Shown here piece after piece: positions 36,121 through 44,176 of a stretch of DNA of 64,000 bases. The notes under the pieces are model-generated. The model saw only the letters and a program-made list of their open reading frames with translations. It was not told the origin of the DNA and searched no databases. Each line of letters opens with the position of its first letter. Position 1 is the stretch's first letter. The stretch is from Paenibacillus xylanexedens. GTDB lineage: Bacteria; Bacillota; Bacilli; Paenibacillales; Paenibacillaceae. The stretch spans positions 305,804-369,803 of the forward strand of contig NZ_VEIO01000002.1 in the NCBI RefSeq assembly GCF_007680605.1. The letters are read 5' to 3'. The position numbers and the translations under genes are program-made.

Positions 36121-37095
36121 TTAGCGGATCATGGTATCCAGCGGTTTCAGGTTTGCTTCGATCTCAGCACGGCGTCCTTCCAGGAACGGAGGTAACGCGA
36201 GTGATTCTCCAAGTGTGGCGAAGTCCTCGTCCGTATCGAATCCGGGTCCATCTGTCGCAAGCTCAAACAAAATACCGTTAGCTTCACGGAAGTACAGGGA
36301 GCGGAAGTAGAAGCGGTCTACAAAACCGGAGCTTGGGAATTGGAACTGATGAACTCGGTCAACCCATTGTCTTAATTCTTCCTCATTGTCTACACGGAAA
36401 GCGACATGGTGCACACTTCCGCGTCCTGGCCGTTCTTGCTCCAAATCATTGCGTTCCTCCAAATGAACTTCTGAACCGCTACCTCCTTCGCCAGATTCGA
36501 AAACAAGCACATCAGGCTGACCTGGAGTAAATGCAGGATAGCTACCTTTCGCTCTAAATCCAAGCAGTTCGGTGAGCACGGGTGTAGTGAGTGAAGCATC
36601 CCGCACAGTCAGATGAATCGGGCCCAGTCCAATGATGCCATACTCCGCCGGCACAGGGCTTCGATCCCAAGGTTTGCCCCCGGCGACACCCGAGTTATGT
36701 TCATCGGATACGAGAATCAGCCGCATACCTTCAAAGTCTGTGAATGCCAGCGTCGCACGACCTCCGCGTTGTACAATCTCGCCGTGAGGTACTTCATATT
36801 CATCGAAGCGCTGTGCCCAATACGCAAGGGCTGCATCACTTGGCACACGAAGTGAGGTGGCAGAGATGCTGTTTACGCCTTCGCGTGTGCGTCCAGCCAT
36901 CGGAATTTCGAAGAAGGTGAGCTCTGTGCCGGGATTTCCTTTCTCGTCTCCATAGAACAGGTGATAGACCGAAACGTCATCCTGATTGACCGTTTTTTTG
37001 ATCAGACGAAGGCCCATGATGTCCGTATAGAAACGGTAGTTTTGATCGGCATGTGCGGTAAGCGCGGATACGTGGTGAAGTCCTTTGATTAACAT
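36121..37095 (-). CDS. Ring-cleaving dioxygenase, MhqO/MhqA type (VOC superfamily)
   Basis: A 324-residue glyoxalase/bleomycin-fold protein with two VOC halves. Metal ligands are expected in GLHHVSALTAHADQNYRFYT near residue 7, GLGPIHLTVRDAS near 155, VHHVAFRVDNEEEL near 225 and NGILFELATDGPGF near 273. Bacillus MhqO/MhqA/MhqE proteins of this length open hydroquinone-like rings and protect against quinones and diamide. AGGAGGAATATATT precedes the ATG. A 15-bp palindrome about 130 bp upstream could bind a MarR/HxlR-type repressor. Confidence 0.85.
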   Translation of the reverse strand: MLIKGLHHVSALTAHADQNYRFYTDIMGLRLIKKTVNQDDVSVYHLFYGDEKGNPGTELTFFEIPMAGRTREGVNSISATSLRVPSDAALAYWAQRFDEYEVPHGEIVQRGGRATLAFTDFEGMRLILVSDEHNSGVAGGKPWDRSPVPAEYGIIGLGPIHLTVRDASLTTPVLTELLGFRAKGSYPAFTPGQPDVLVFESGEGGSGSEVHLEERNDLEQERPGRGSVHHVAFRVDNEEELRQWVDRVHQFQFPSSGFVDRFYFRSLYFREANGILFELATDGPGFDTDEDFATLGESLALPPFLEGRRAEIEANLKPLDTMIR

Positions 37096-37223
37096 AATAT
37101 ATTCCTCCTAGATAGAGATAAAGTTGGGTCTTATGAACATTTCTTGAATGTGCTAGATCGCTAATGTTTCGAATAACAAGTCAGGGTAAGGATTTAATTT
37201 CGGCAAAAATTGATGCTTTATTT

Positions 37224-37238
37224 AAAGTTACTAACTTT
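37224..37238. promoter_or_regulatory. 15-bp palindrome upstream of the dioxygenase gene
   Basis: AAAGTTACTAACTTT is a perfect odd palindrome, the shape of a MarR/HxlR-family operator. It lies 129-143 bp before the dioxygenase start, in the gap shared with the next plus-strand gene. Confidence 0.4.
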
Positions 37239-37405
37239 TTGTATGTTTTGTTCTTGGTTTTATCTTAACATAAAGATATTTAAAATACAATACTTATTTG
37301 AATGAAGCTGGACAGGTGTAAAGATCAGTGGCAAAATGAAAAAGTTACCAATCACAATAGAAGAAGTCACCTCTATTAACCAGAATAAAAGGAGAGAAGA
37401 AAGGC

Positions 37406-38182
37406 ATGGCCTATCCACCGTGGCTTGACCCGTATGACGCAGAGCCTTTTGCAGCATTCTCGACTTCACATATTGTAGCGATGATCATTATTTTTGCACT
37501 TGTTATCCTGTTATTTCTTTTTAGGCACCGTCTTCGTTTCATGTCTGAACGCTCAAGCAGGCTCATGCGCATCGGTCTGGCAGGGTTTATGATCGGTTGT
37601 GAGATTGTCCTGCAATTCTGGTATGTGTATGGAGGAATTTGGAGTCTGCAGACATCGCTACCGCTGGAACTGTGCAGTTTGTCGTTATTATTATCAGCGT
37701 TGTTATTACTGACACGCCAAAGATGGTTATTTTCTGCCTTGCTTTTTTCAGGTATCGCAGGTGCTCTGATGGCCATAGTTACGCCGAATCTCGGTTATGC
37801 TTTTGCTCATTTCCGCTTCATTCAATTCTTTGTCGCACATGCGATGATTATTCTTGCTCTGCTCTATATGACCTGGGTAGAACAACTTCGTCCTGGATGG
37901 CGATCTGTTGCGGGCTCCATGATATTTGTAAATATTGTTGCGCTCGTGGTATATGGTTTGGATGTGTTGCTCGATGCGAATTATATGTTCCTGAGACATA
38001 AACCGGGCACACCGTCTGTGTTAGATATGCTTGGACCTTATCCCGTCTACATACTTGGAGAAGAGGTTCTGGCTCTGGTGTTATTCTCCCTGTTATACAT
38101 GGTGCTCTTTGCGATTCCCGAGTGGCTGAAGCGTGCCAGTGGCAAAAAGGAAAAGCAGCCGCAGACGTATTCCAAAAACTAA
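37406..38182 (+). CDS. YwaF/TIGR02206-family integral membrane protein
   Basis: A 258-residue membrane protein with about seven hydrophobic helices. The C-terminal signature DANYMFLRHKPGTPSVLDML followed by GPYPVYILGEE is that of the TIGR02206 (YwaF) family, found in firmicutes and of unknown function. The N-terminus (PPWLDPYDAEPFAAFSTSHI) also fits. AAAAGGAGAG precedes the ATG. It is a single-gene unit with its own terminator. Confidence 0.85.
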   Translation: MAYPPWLDPYDAEPFAAFSTSHIVAMIIIFALVILLFLFRHRLRFMSERSSRLMRIGLAGFMIGCEIVLQFWYVYGGIWSLQTSLPLELCSLSLLLSALLLLTRQRWLFSALLFSGIAGALMAIVTPNLGYAFAHFRFIQFFVAHAMIILALLYMTWVEQLRPGWRSVAGSMIFVNIVALVVYGLDVLLDANYMFLRHKPGTPSVLDMLGPYPVYILGEEVLALVLFSLLYMVLFAIPEWLKRASGKKEKQPQTYSKN

Positions 38183-38210
38183 CTCCCTGCAACTAAGCTT
38201 TAATTAAGAT

Positions 38211-38254
38211 AACCCGCGAATATTCTGATCATCCAGAAAATTTGCGGGTTTGTT
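38211..38254 (+). terminator. Terminator after ywaF-like gene
   Basis: AACCCGC (38211-38217) pairs with GCGGGTT (38244-38250), with an inner AATaTTCTG/CAGAAaATT stem, followed by TGTT. Confidence 0.75.
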
Positions 38255-38298
38255 AGATTTTTTACACTAAAATTAAGATGAGTGATTCATCTACACTT

Positions 38299-38434
38299 GA
38301 ACGGAGGACAGAAAAAACCTGAAAAAGCGAAGCGTGCGCCTAAAGCTTTCTGAAAGAAAGCTACATCGGAAGCATGCGCTTATCAACGGATTGTTTCCTT
38401 TGAGAAAGGGAATCAAAAAAATCTGGGGATAAGC
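38299..38434. repeat. Partial relative of the 239-bp element
   Basis: GAACGGAGGACAGAAAAAAC through AATCTGGGGATAA follows the inner part of the element at 42391-42530, sharing the CTTTCTGAAAGAAAG hairpin and the GGAAGCAT-GCGCTT block. It ends at the stop codon of the dehydrogenase gene; neither terminal inverted repeat is present. Confidence 0.8.
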
Positions 38435-39229
38435 TCATCCACGCAGAAGGGATTCGGCACCATCCACATAGATTCGTGTGCCTGTTACATGAGAGGCTTC
38501 ATCTGAAGCGAGGAACAGTACCAGATTGGCGACTTGCTCCGATGTTCCTGGTTCACCCTTGAGCGGGTGCTCATGCCCCTCAGGAAACTCCACTGGAATC
38601 TGAACATCTTTCAGGTCATCGGATGGATACGTATTGTCGTCAATGTTGGTATCAATTGCCCCTGGACAAACGGCGTTGACACGAATCTTGTAACGAGCCA
38701 GCTCCAGTGCAGCCATTTTGGTAAAAGCCGTTTGACCTGCTTTGCTGGAAGCGTATGCAGAAAAACCGATGCCGGAGAATACCCGGTTGCCGTTAATGGA
38801 ACTCGTAATGATAATACTGCCGCCGCGCTCTTTCAGATGAGGGATGGCATATTTCACGGTTGCAAACGTGCCACGCATGTTAATCTCCATCGTCTGATCC
38901 CAATCTTCGATGTTCATCGTTTCAATTGGAGCCATGGCGCCATTAATTCCTGCATTAGCAAAAACGATATCCAGCTTGCCTGCTTCGGTTGCCGCCTGGT
39001 TTATCGCTTTCTCTACATGTTTCGGCTTGGAGATATCACATTCAATGACATAAGCTTCGCCACCGGCTTTTTCAATAATCTGTTTTGTTTCCTCTGCGTT
39101 CTCGGGTGTGCGATCCAGCATATATACTTTGGCTCCGTGCTCGGCGAATCGAATTGCAGAAGCTTGACCAATACCTGAACCGCCTCCAGTAACAATTGCT
39201 ACTTTGCCTTCCAAACGTTGTTCAGCCAT
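38435..39229 (-). CDS. Short-chain dehydrogenase/reductase
   Basis: A 264-residue classical SDR. The NAD(P) loop is VTGGGSGIGQASAIRFAEHG near residue 13; NAG is kept in FANAGINGAMAP. The catalytic Ser is in IIITSSINGNRV, and the YxxxK pair is in YASSKAGQTAFTKMA. IRVNAVCPGAIDTNI is also typical. The substrate cannot be told. ATGGAGGGATCAATGA precedes and overlaps the start. A copy of an interspersed repeat abuts its stop codon. Confidence 0.9.
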   Translation of the reverse strand: MAEQRLEGKVAIVTGGGSGIGQASAIRFAEHGAKVYMLDRTPENAEETKQIIEKAGGEAYVIECDISKPKHVEKAINQAATEAGKLDIVFANAGINGAMAPIETMNIEDWDQTMEINMRGTFATVKYAIPHLKERGGSIIITSSINGNRVFSGIGFSAYASSKAGQTAFTKMAALELARYKIRVNAVCPGAIDTNIDDNTYPSDDLKDVQIPVEFPEGHEHPLKGEPGTSEQVANLVLFLASDEASHVTGTRIYVDGAESLLRG

Positions 39230-39384
39230 TCATTGATCCCTCCATGTATGAATTGTCCTTGAACACTCTATTTCTAAATACCCGACATGAGGGGGCTGAA
39301 TCATATGTATACATATAAAAAAACAGAGCCCTGTTCGGACCCTGTCCCCAGAGGTAGCATTGGGTTCTCTCATTGCTCCCCTGA

Positions 39385-39651
39385 TTACTTATGCTTCTTC
39401 CAGTCCATGGAGCTGTTGTTCAGCAGATATTCAAAGTCATTGTCCCGGCGCTTCTGCTCCGCCTTGCGAGCTTCCTCTGCCTGTAAACGCTCCTGCTCTT
39501 TGCGCTGTGCTTCGACAGCTTTGGCTTCGTCAGCCTGAGCTTTTAGCTTTTCGAGCACATCACTGCTCAGCAAATCTTTCAGCGTGGTCGGTTGGTCTTG
39601 AACCTGAGCCCGAGCCTTGGGTGCTGGAGTATGTCTTTTCGATTTAGCCAC
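39385..39651 (-). CDS. YqkE-like DUF3886 protein
   Basis: An 88-residue basic and acidic coiled-coil protein. It has a Lys-rich N-terminus (AKSKRHTPAPKARAQVQDQP), then TLKDLLSSDVLEKLKAQADE and an EAQRKEQERLQAEEARKAEQ helix, ending DFEYLLNNSSMDWKKHK. This matches the DUF3886/YqkE family of Bacillales, function unknown. The start is GTG 39651 with AAAGGAG at normal spacing. It lies 155 bp downstream of, but is not clearly cotranscribed with, the divergent or neighbouring genes. Confidence 0.8.
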   Translation of the reverse strand: MAKSKRHTPAPKARAQVQDQPTTLKDLLSSDVLEKLKAQADEAKAVEAQRKEQERLQAEEARKAEQKRRDNDFEYLLNNSSMDWKKHK

Positions 39652-39851
39652 TTGGAAAATCTCCTTTCAAAACATGAATCATCATCCATATCGTTATGGT
39701 AGTCATAGTATATCAGGTTCGTATTGTGCATTCCATGAAGTTGCAGAGAAGATGCAGGAAAAAGGGCATGTCCCGGCGAATGAAGACAGGTATAAAACCA
39801 TATAATGGTACCGATACTACGACTATTCCCTGAAGAAAGGAGTCGTTGTTC

Positions 39852-39962
39852 GTGGAGGCAAACCGTAGTTTGTTGAAAGGGCTTGCATGGGGGATGGCTT
39901 TTAGTTTCCCACTGTGGATTGCGGTTATCGGGTGGCTGAATTTATTGGGATGGATTCATTGA
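39852..39962 (+). CDS. Small single-pass membrane protein, 36 residues
   Basis: GTG 39852 follows AAAGGAG nine bases upstream. The product has a short polar start (EANRSLLKGLAWG), a membrane helix (MAFSFPLWIAVIGWLNLLGW) and ends IH. The base pattern is gene-like and the ribosome site is good. No family is recognised. It is too short for common gene finders and may be missed in annotations. Confidence 0.65.
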   Translation: MEANRSLLKGLAWGMAFSFPLWIAVIGWLNLLGWIH

Positions 39963-40023
39963 GGTGTTACCCGCGGCCGAAAAAGAGGTTTGATCCAGTA
40001 ATTTATGTAAACGTTATCATTAA

Positions 40024-40064
40024 ATAAGCTCTGCTCTGCGCCACATGCACAGAACAGAGCTTAT
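40024..40064 (-). terminator. Terminator of the cyclophilin gene
   Basis: ATAAGCTCTG (40024-40033) pairs with CAGAGCTTAT (40055-40064); the minus strand continues into a T-rich stretch. Confidence 0.65.
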
Positions 40065-40084
40065 GTTTGTTCCTAGAAGAGAGG

Positions 40085-40747
40085 TTATTTCGTCTCCTCT
40101 GTAATCTTCACAGGTTCTGGATATTCGAGTCCGTGGGTATCAACGGTTACTTTTTTCATGACTTGGTCCGTAACCGGCTTGTCTCCTTCGCCGATTTGTT
40201 GCGCCGCTATACCATCAACTACGTCCATTCCTTCGGTCACTTTACCAAAAGTCGCGTAAGAGTTATCCAAATAATCAGCGTCAGCCAGCATGATGAAGAA
40301 TTGAGAACCGGCAGAATCGAGATTGTCAGACTTACGTGCCATGGAGAGTATCCCACGGGTATGCTTCAGATGGTTTTTATGGCCGTTAGAGGTGAATTCA
40401 CCTTTGATCGCATAGCCTGGTCCACCTGTACCTTTGCCATCAGGATCACCGCCTTGAATCATAAAGCCGGGAATAACCCGGTGGAAGATCAGGCCATCAT
40501 AAAAGCCTTTGTTCGCCAGGGAGATGAAATTGTACACCGTATTTGGCGCGATTTCTGGATACAGTTCAATGACGATCTTCTGTCCGTCCTGCATCTCAAT
40601 CGTTGCCACAGGGTTAGGACCCTCTGGCGGAGCTGGAACCGGGGTTTGCGCAGCATTGCTTGCCGGGCGGACGCATCCGCTCATAACGATCAACAGCATC
40701 GCAAAGACAAGCGAGACTGCGGTTGTTTTTTTCCACCGTAAAGACAT
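40085..40747 (-). CDS. Exported cyclophilin-type peptidyl-prolyl isomerase lipoprotein
   Basis: A 220-residue protein. The signal peptide ends in the lipobox IVMSGC, so the Cys near residue 25 should be lipid-anchored outside the membrane. The cyclophilin core follows: YNFISLANKGFYDGLIFHRV, IPGFMIQGGDPDGKGTGGPG, GILSMARKSDNLDSAGSQFF and YATFGKVTEGMDVVD. It would speed folding of secreted proteins. ATG 40747 follows AAGGAGG; the 15 extra codons to 40792 lack a site and are not used. Confidence 0.9.
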   Translation of the reverse strand: MSLRWKKTTAVSLVFAMLLIVMSGCVRPASNAAQTPVPAPPEGPNPVATIEMQDGQKIVIELYPEIAPNTVYNFISLANKGFYDGLIFHRVIPGFMIQGGDPDGKGTGGPGYAIKGEFTSNGHKNHLKHTRGILSMARKSDNLDSAGSQFFIMLADADYLDNSYATFGKVTEGMDVVDGIAAQQIGEGDKPVTDQVMKKVTVDTHGLEYPEPVKITEETK

Positions 40748-40913
40748 GAATAGGTTCCTCCTTGGTTCGTTGTTATAACGAATTTCATCCAATATAGTTT
40801 GGTTAATTCTTCAACTATCATACCGTTTCCAGGCTTAGAATGGCAATGCAAGCCGTGTTAATTCGGTGAACTGGGGATGGTCATCATAAGAGCATGGGTG
40901 TAAAATAAGGAAA

Positions 40914-41027
40914 ATGCTTCCGCATCAGGGGGACGTACGGGTCTGTTCCGTCCGCTCCAAATACGGCAGTCCCGGCGTCAGTTACGGAAAGGACGGGCGG
41001 TTATATGAACTTCTCGTGGAAGCGTAA
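40914..41027 (+). CDS. Possible leader peptide of the MFS gene, 37 residues
   Basis: ATG 40914 with AAGGAAA just ahead opens a 37-codon frame (MLPHQGDVRVCSVRSKYGSP, then GVSYGKDGRLYELLVEA) that ends 23 bases inside the MFS gene in another frame. CCGTCC at 40948 can pair with GGACG at 40931 or with GGACGG at 40991, which covers the MFS ribosome site. This is the layout of translational attenuation, but coding is unproven. Confidence 0.35.
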   Translation: MLPHQGDVRVCSVRSKYGSPGVSYGKDGRLYELLVEA

Positions 41028-42216
41028 TCTGATCATTTTATGGATCGGTGTCTTTTTTTGCAGTACGGCGTATTCGATTTCTATTCCGTTTTTGCCCTTA
41101 TTTCTAAGCAGTGATCTGGGCGTTCGCAATCATTTGGAGTTCTGGGCCGGACTTTCGTTTGGTATTACGTTTCTTGCAAGTGCACTTGTATCGCCCTTCT
41201 GGGGATCATTGGCAGATAAATATGGGCGCAAGCCGATGTTAATTCGTTCAGGGTACAGCTTGGCAGTCCTGTATCTGATTAATTTTTTTGTACAAGATCC
41301 GTATTCACTTATTGTTGTCCGACTGTTCCAGGGGTTACTTGCCGGATTTGTTCCTGCAGCGATTGCTCTTGTGGGCACGAACACACCCGAGGAGAAGACT
41401 GGATATGCTTTGGGCATCATGTCCACTGCTGGAGCAACAGGGGGGATTATCGGTCCACTGATTGGCGGTCTTGTCAGCCACTATTATGGCAACCGGAGTG
41501 CGTTTCTATTTTCGGCGATCGTCGTACTGGTGTCTGCGATCATTGCAACCTTCTGGGTCAAGGAAGAGAATTTTAATCGGAATAAGGCTCGTTCGCATGT
41601 CATGGATGATATCCGTGAAGCGAGAGCGAATCGTGTGTTTGTGACTGTACTGGGTATGATGGGCATATGTACCTTCTCCGTTATGATTCTGGAGCCGTTA
41701 TTGACGGTATATGTCATGGAGATGGGCGTTCAGCCAGATCGGGCTTCCTTAAGCTCGGGGATTATTTTCTCGGCGGTAGGGGTGGCGACGGTTATCATGG
41801 CTCCCCGCTGGGGCAAGCTTGGGTCAAGGATCGGTTTTGGAAAAGTGTTAGTGATCGGACTCATTGGCGGCGCAGTAGGCAATTTGTTGCAGTTTTTCAC
41901 TACAGGTTACGTCGCATTTGGCATCCTGAGATTTGTCTACGGACTCTTTTTTGCGGCTGTGTTTCCTGCAATCAATGCGATGATTGTACAGGTGACTGAA
42001 CCGGCATTTCGGGGACGTGCATTTAGTCTGAATCAGTCCGCGGCCCAGATCGGAACGATGGCAGGACCGATTATCGGCGGTGTCCTTGGCGGCTGGCTAC
42101 CGATCCGCTGGATATTTATCATTAACGGTCTTGCACTTCTGGCTACTGCTATAGTGGTCAAGTGGTCCAGACTGGAGCACAAGCTCCCGGGAGTGGCTAA
42201 ACCAGTGGAGAAGTGA
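41005..42216 (+). CDS. MFS multidrug-type efflux transporter
   Basis: A 403-residue, 12-helix MFS antiporter. The loop 2-3 motif A is GSLADKYGRKPMLIRSG near residue 68. Motif C, typical of drug/H+ antiporters, is GIMSTAGATGGIIGPLIGGL near 140, and a second is IGTMAGPIIGGVLGGWLP near 355. Many relatives export drugs or dyes; the substrate is not known. The ribosome site GGAAAGGACGG can be hidden by a hairpin with the upstream CCGTCC (see leader peptide), suggesting induced translation. A terminator follows. Confidence 0.85.
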   Translation: MNFSWKRNLIILWIGVFFCSTAYSISIPFLPLFLSSDLGVRNHLEFWAGLSFGITFLASALVSPFWGSLADKYGRKPMLIRSGYSLAVLYLINFFVQDPYSLIVVRLFQGLLAGFVPAAIALVGTNTPEEKTGYALGIMSTAGATGGIIGPLIGGLVSHYYGNRSAFLFSAIVVLVSAIIATFWVKEENFNRNKARSHVMDDIREARANRVFVTVLGMMGICTFSVMILEPLLTVYVMEMGVQPDRASLSSGIIFSAVGVATVIMAPRWGKLGSRIGFGKVLVIGLIGGAVGNLLQFFTTGYVAFGILRFVYGLFFAAVFPAINAMIVQVTEPAFRGRAFSLNQSAAQIGTMAGPIIGGVLGGWLPIRWIFIINGLALLATAIVVKWSRLEHKLPGVAKPVEK

Positions 42217-42306
42217 CCCTTGCAATGGCAATGGTGAACCGGAGAGCACTGCATTTAGCTATAGATTTTTGATTCAGGTTTTTGAAGGAAAGATTATAAT
42301 TATGGT

Positions 42307-42347
42307 AAGAAGATGACGCTGGAAATGCAATTGTCATCTTCTTTTTT
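42307..42347 (+). terminator. Terminator after the MFS gene
   Basis: A perfect 11-bp stem (AAGAAGATGAC/GTCATCTTCTT) followed by T. Confidence 0.88.
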
Positions 42348-42358
42348 ATATAAGTTAG

Positions 42359-42597
42359 AGCTATATAAGTTGAACTATTCTTTTTCCAATAACGGAGAGG
42401 ACAGAAAAAAACTGAAAAAGCGGAGCTAAAAGCTTTCTGAAAGAAAGCTAGCATCGGAAGCATACGCTTCGCCTTTATCACCGGATTTTCCCCTTTGGAG
42501 AAGGGAATCCAAAAAATCTGGGGGATAACCGCTACTCTCCAGGTTATTCTGTCATCGGAGTGGGCCGTGTAAAATCTTTAGTTCAACTTATATAGCT
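42359..42597. mobile_element. 239-bp MITE-like element with 19-bp terminal inverted repeats
   Basis: AGCTATATAAGTTGAACTA at 42359-42377 is matched exactly in inverse at 42579-42597. The interior is non-coding and contains hairpins (CTTTCTGAAAGAAAG; CCCTTTGGAGAAGGG). Its inner part recurs at 38299-38434 and its right end at 9808-9849. No clear target duplication is seen. It fits a non-autonomous transposable element, though a large structured repeat is also possible. Confidence 0.75.
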
Positions 42598-42612
42598 TTG
42601 AAGTAAAAATAA

Positions 42613-42634
42613 AAGAACCCCCTTCTTAAGGGGG
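42613..42634 (-). terminator. Terminator of the small acidic-protein genes
   Basis: CCCCCTT (42618-42624) pairs with AAGGGGG (42628-42634); the minus strand runs on into TTCTTTTATTTTT. Confidence 0.85.
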
Positions 42635-42704
42635 CCTCCGGCATCACTTTATTACATGTAACGCAACGTTTACGCATACATATCTGGAAATCAGTTCATG
42701 AGAT

Positions 42705-42881
42705 TTACTCGGAGGTCTGTTCTTCGGGAATGGCATGTTTGATCGCATCGCGCTGATCTTCATCTTCCAGTGCATCAGGGAAAGAATCTTCTGTAAAGAG
42801 GCCAAAATCAGGATCGATATCCCGCTCGGTAACAAGGTTCTTGTGTTCTTTAACCTGTTTTTCCTCATTGTTTTTGGTCAT
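42705..42881 (-). CDS. Small acidic hypothetical protein, 58 residues
   Basis: ATG 42881 follows GAGGAGG. The product (TKNNEEKQVKEHKNLVTERD, then IDPDFGLFTEDSFPDALEDE, ending EEQTSE) is acidic, hydrophilic and probably disordered. It lies 43 bp after the next gene on the same strand, likely the same operon. No family is recognised; small acidic proteins of this kind are common in spore formers. Confidence 0.65.
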   Translation of the reverse strand: MTKNNEEKQVKEHKNLVTERDIDPDFGLFTEDSFPDALEDEDQRDAIKHAIPEEQTSE

Positions 42882-42924
42882 GTCAGCACCTCCTCGTATC
42901 AAAATACGCAAAACAAGGCGTCTA

Positions 42925-43302
42925 CTAACGCGGTGGCAGGATATTCTGCTGGGGTTTGGCGTCAGCTCCAGCCCCGTTTAGCAGATCTGTACCATGCAGG
43001 GCATCGGGGTCGGGTGCGGCAGGATCAACCGGGCTGCCCGGTTGCACCAGATCTGCATCAGGTACAGATTCCAGTGGAGTTTCCGCCAAGCGGGATTCCA
43101 AACCTTCTTCGTCTAAAGCTGATGCAGCAACGGGTGGAAGCTCCGATTCTTCCATTTCAATTTCAATGCGACGCCCAGAAACTTCATCAAAGGTATCCAT
43201 GTCTCCTTCGGGCACTTCGGTTTCAGGTGGGATATCACGTGACCTCTGGTAACGGTCATAATAGCGGTCGCTTTCCGCGTTGCTAATAGGTTTATCAGAC
43301 AT
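42925..43302 (-). CDS. Acidic, proline-rich hypothetical protein, 125 residues
   Basis: ATG 43302 follows AAAGGAAG. The N-terminus (SDKPISNAESDRYYDRYQRS) is Tyr- and Arg-rich. The rest is acidic and Pro-rich (PPETEVPEGDMDTFDEVSGR, then VQPGSPVDPAAPDPDALHG) and is probably unfolded. No signal peptide or known domain. It is the first gene of a probable two-gene unit with the 58-residue acidic protein. Confidence 0.65.
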   Translation of the reverse strand: MSDKPISNAESDRYYDRYQRSRDIPPETEVPEGDMDTFDEVSGRRIEIEMEESELPPVAASALDEEGLESRLAETPLESVPDADLVQPGSPVDPAAPDPDALHGTDLLNGAGADAKPQQNILPPR

Positions 43303-43435
43303 TATCAGCACTTCCTTTCATAACTTGTTTAAGTACAACGAATACAAACATTGTAATGCCATCATTTCAGCATTTTATCGTCATTCCAAGCATGATATTG
43401 TCCCCGTAAACAGACTAGGTTATGTCAGGATTTCG

Positions 43436-43597
43436 TTAAAATTTCGGGAATACATATTTCACAAGGAAGTAGAGAAATCCAAAAAAGATAATGATATATG
43501 CGGCATATTTAATAAATGTAGAGGCGACCATACTTGAATCCGATTTGTGCTGTACATCCTTATGTTCAACTTCTACCGTGCGATGAGGCTCATTCAT
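43436..43597 (-). CDS. Small single-pass membrane protein, 53 residues
   Basis: ATG 43597 has AAGGAGATG ahead. The product begins NEPHRTVEVEHKDVQHKSDS, then has a membrane helix IKYAAYIIIFFGFLYFLVKY and ends VFPKF. The topology is probably cytoplasmic N-terminus and a short outer tail. It is upstream of, and on the same strand as, the two acidic protein genes, with 133 bp between. No family is recognised. Confidence 0.7.
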   Translation of the reverse strand: MNEPHRTVEVEHKDVQHKSDSSMVASTFIKYAAYIIIFFGFLYFLVKYVFPKF

Positions 43598-43741
43598 GAT
43601 AATCATCTCCTTGTTTAGTGAGTTTGCTTTGAAAAACCATTACACATGATCCACAGGATTGAATCGTGCCAGCTGTTTTTACAGCATTTCTTGTTTTGCC
43701 TATGTTATGATGAAGCATGACTACTCAAGGAGGGGTGCAGC

Positions 43742-44023
43742 GTGGACTGGTACACATTAGGCAATATGATCACACGTATTCGGATCGGACAGAAAGCGTC
43801 CACACCCGGGTTTTCTCGTACAGTCATTCGTCGTCCGGATGGATTGTTCTGGGTTGGCGGCATATGGTCTGGACAGGTCGTTCAGTTACGCGATTTTTTG
43901 TTCTCTGATATATGGACCATTTACGATGATGAAGAAACGGAGCAGTGGTTGGAGTTTCGTACAAAAGTGGAACAGAAGGAACGTGAAATGATCGAAAATC
44001 AGTTTGAGGACTTGCGAAATTAA
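43742..44023 (+). CDS. Hypothetical protein, 93 residues
   Basis: GTG 43742 is preceded by AAGGAGGGG, a near-perfect site. The protein is soluble and Trp-rich (DWYTLGNMITRIRIGQKAST, RPDGLFWVGGIWSGQVVQLR, SDIWTIYDDEETEQWLEFRT) with a charged helical end (KVEQKEREMIENQFEDLRN). No family is recognised. It is 153 bp upstream of the histidine kinase gene on the same strand and might be cotranscribed. Confidence 0.65.
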   Translation: MDWYTLGNMITRIRIGQKASTPGFSRTVIRRPDGLFWVGGIWSGQVVQLRDFLFSDIWTIYDDEETEQWLEFRTKVEQKEREMIENQFEDLRN

Positions 44024-44176
44024 TGGCTTTCATAACAATAAAATGGAAAAAAGACTATAAATCTACTTATATGTGAATTTTAAATTTGTGTAAGAAGGTG
44101 ACATCATAAACGGTGGCGAATTGATATGGTGAGGGAGAAATGAAGAAGCGAAAATAAAAACTTTGAGGTGCTGTGA

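Noticed and set aside
39677..39805. 42-codon plus-strand frame starting MNHHPYRYG
   Set aside because: No ribosome site on this strand; the purine-rich stretch there belongs to the minus-strand yqkE-like gene.
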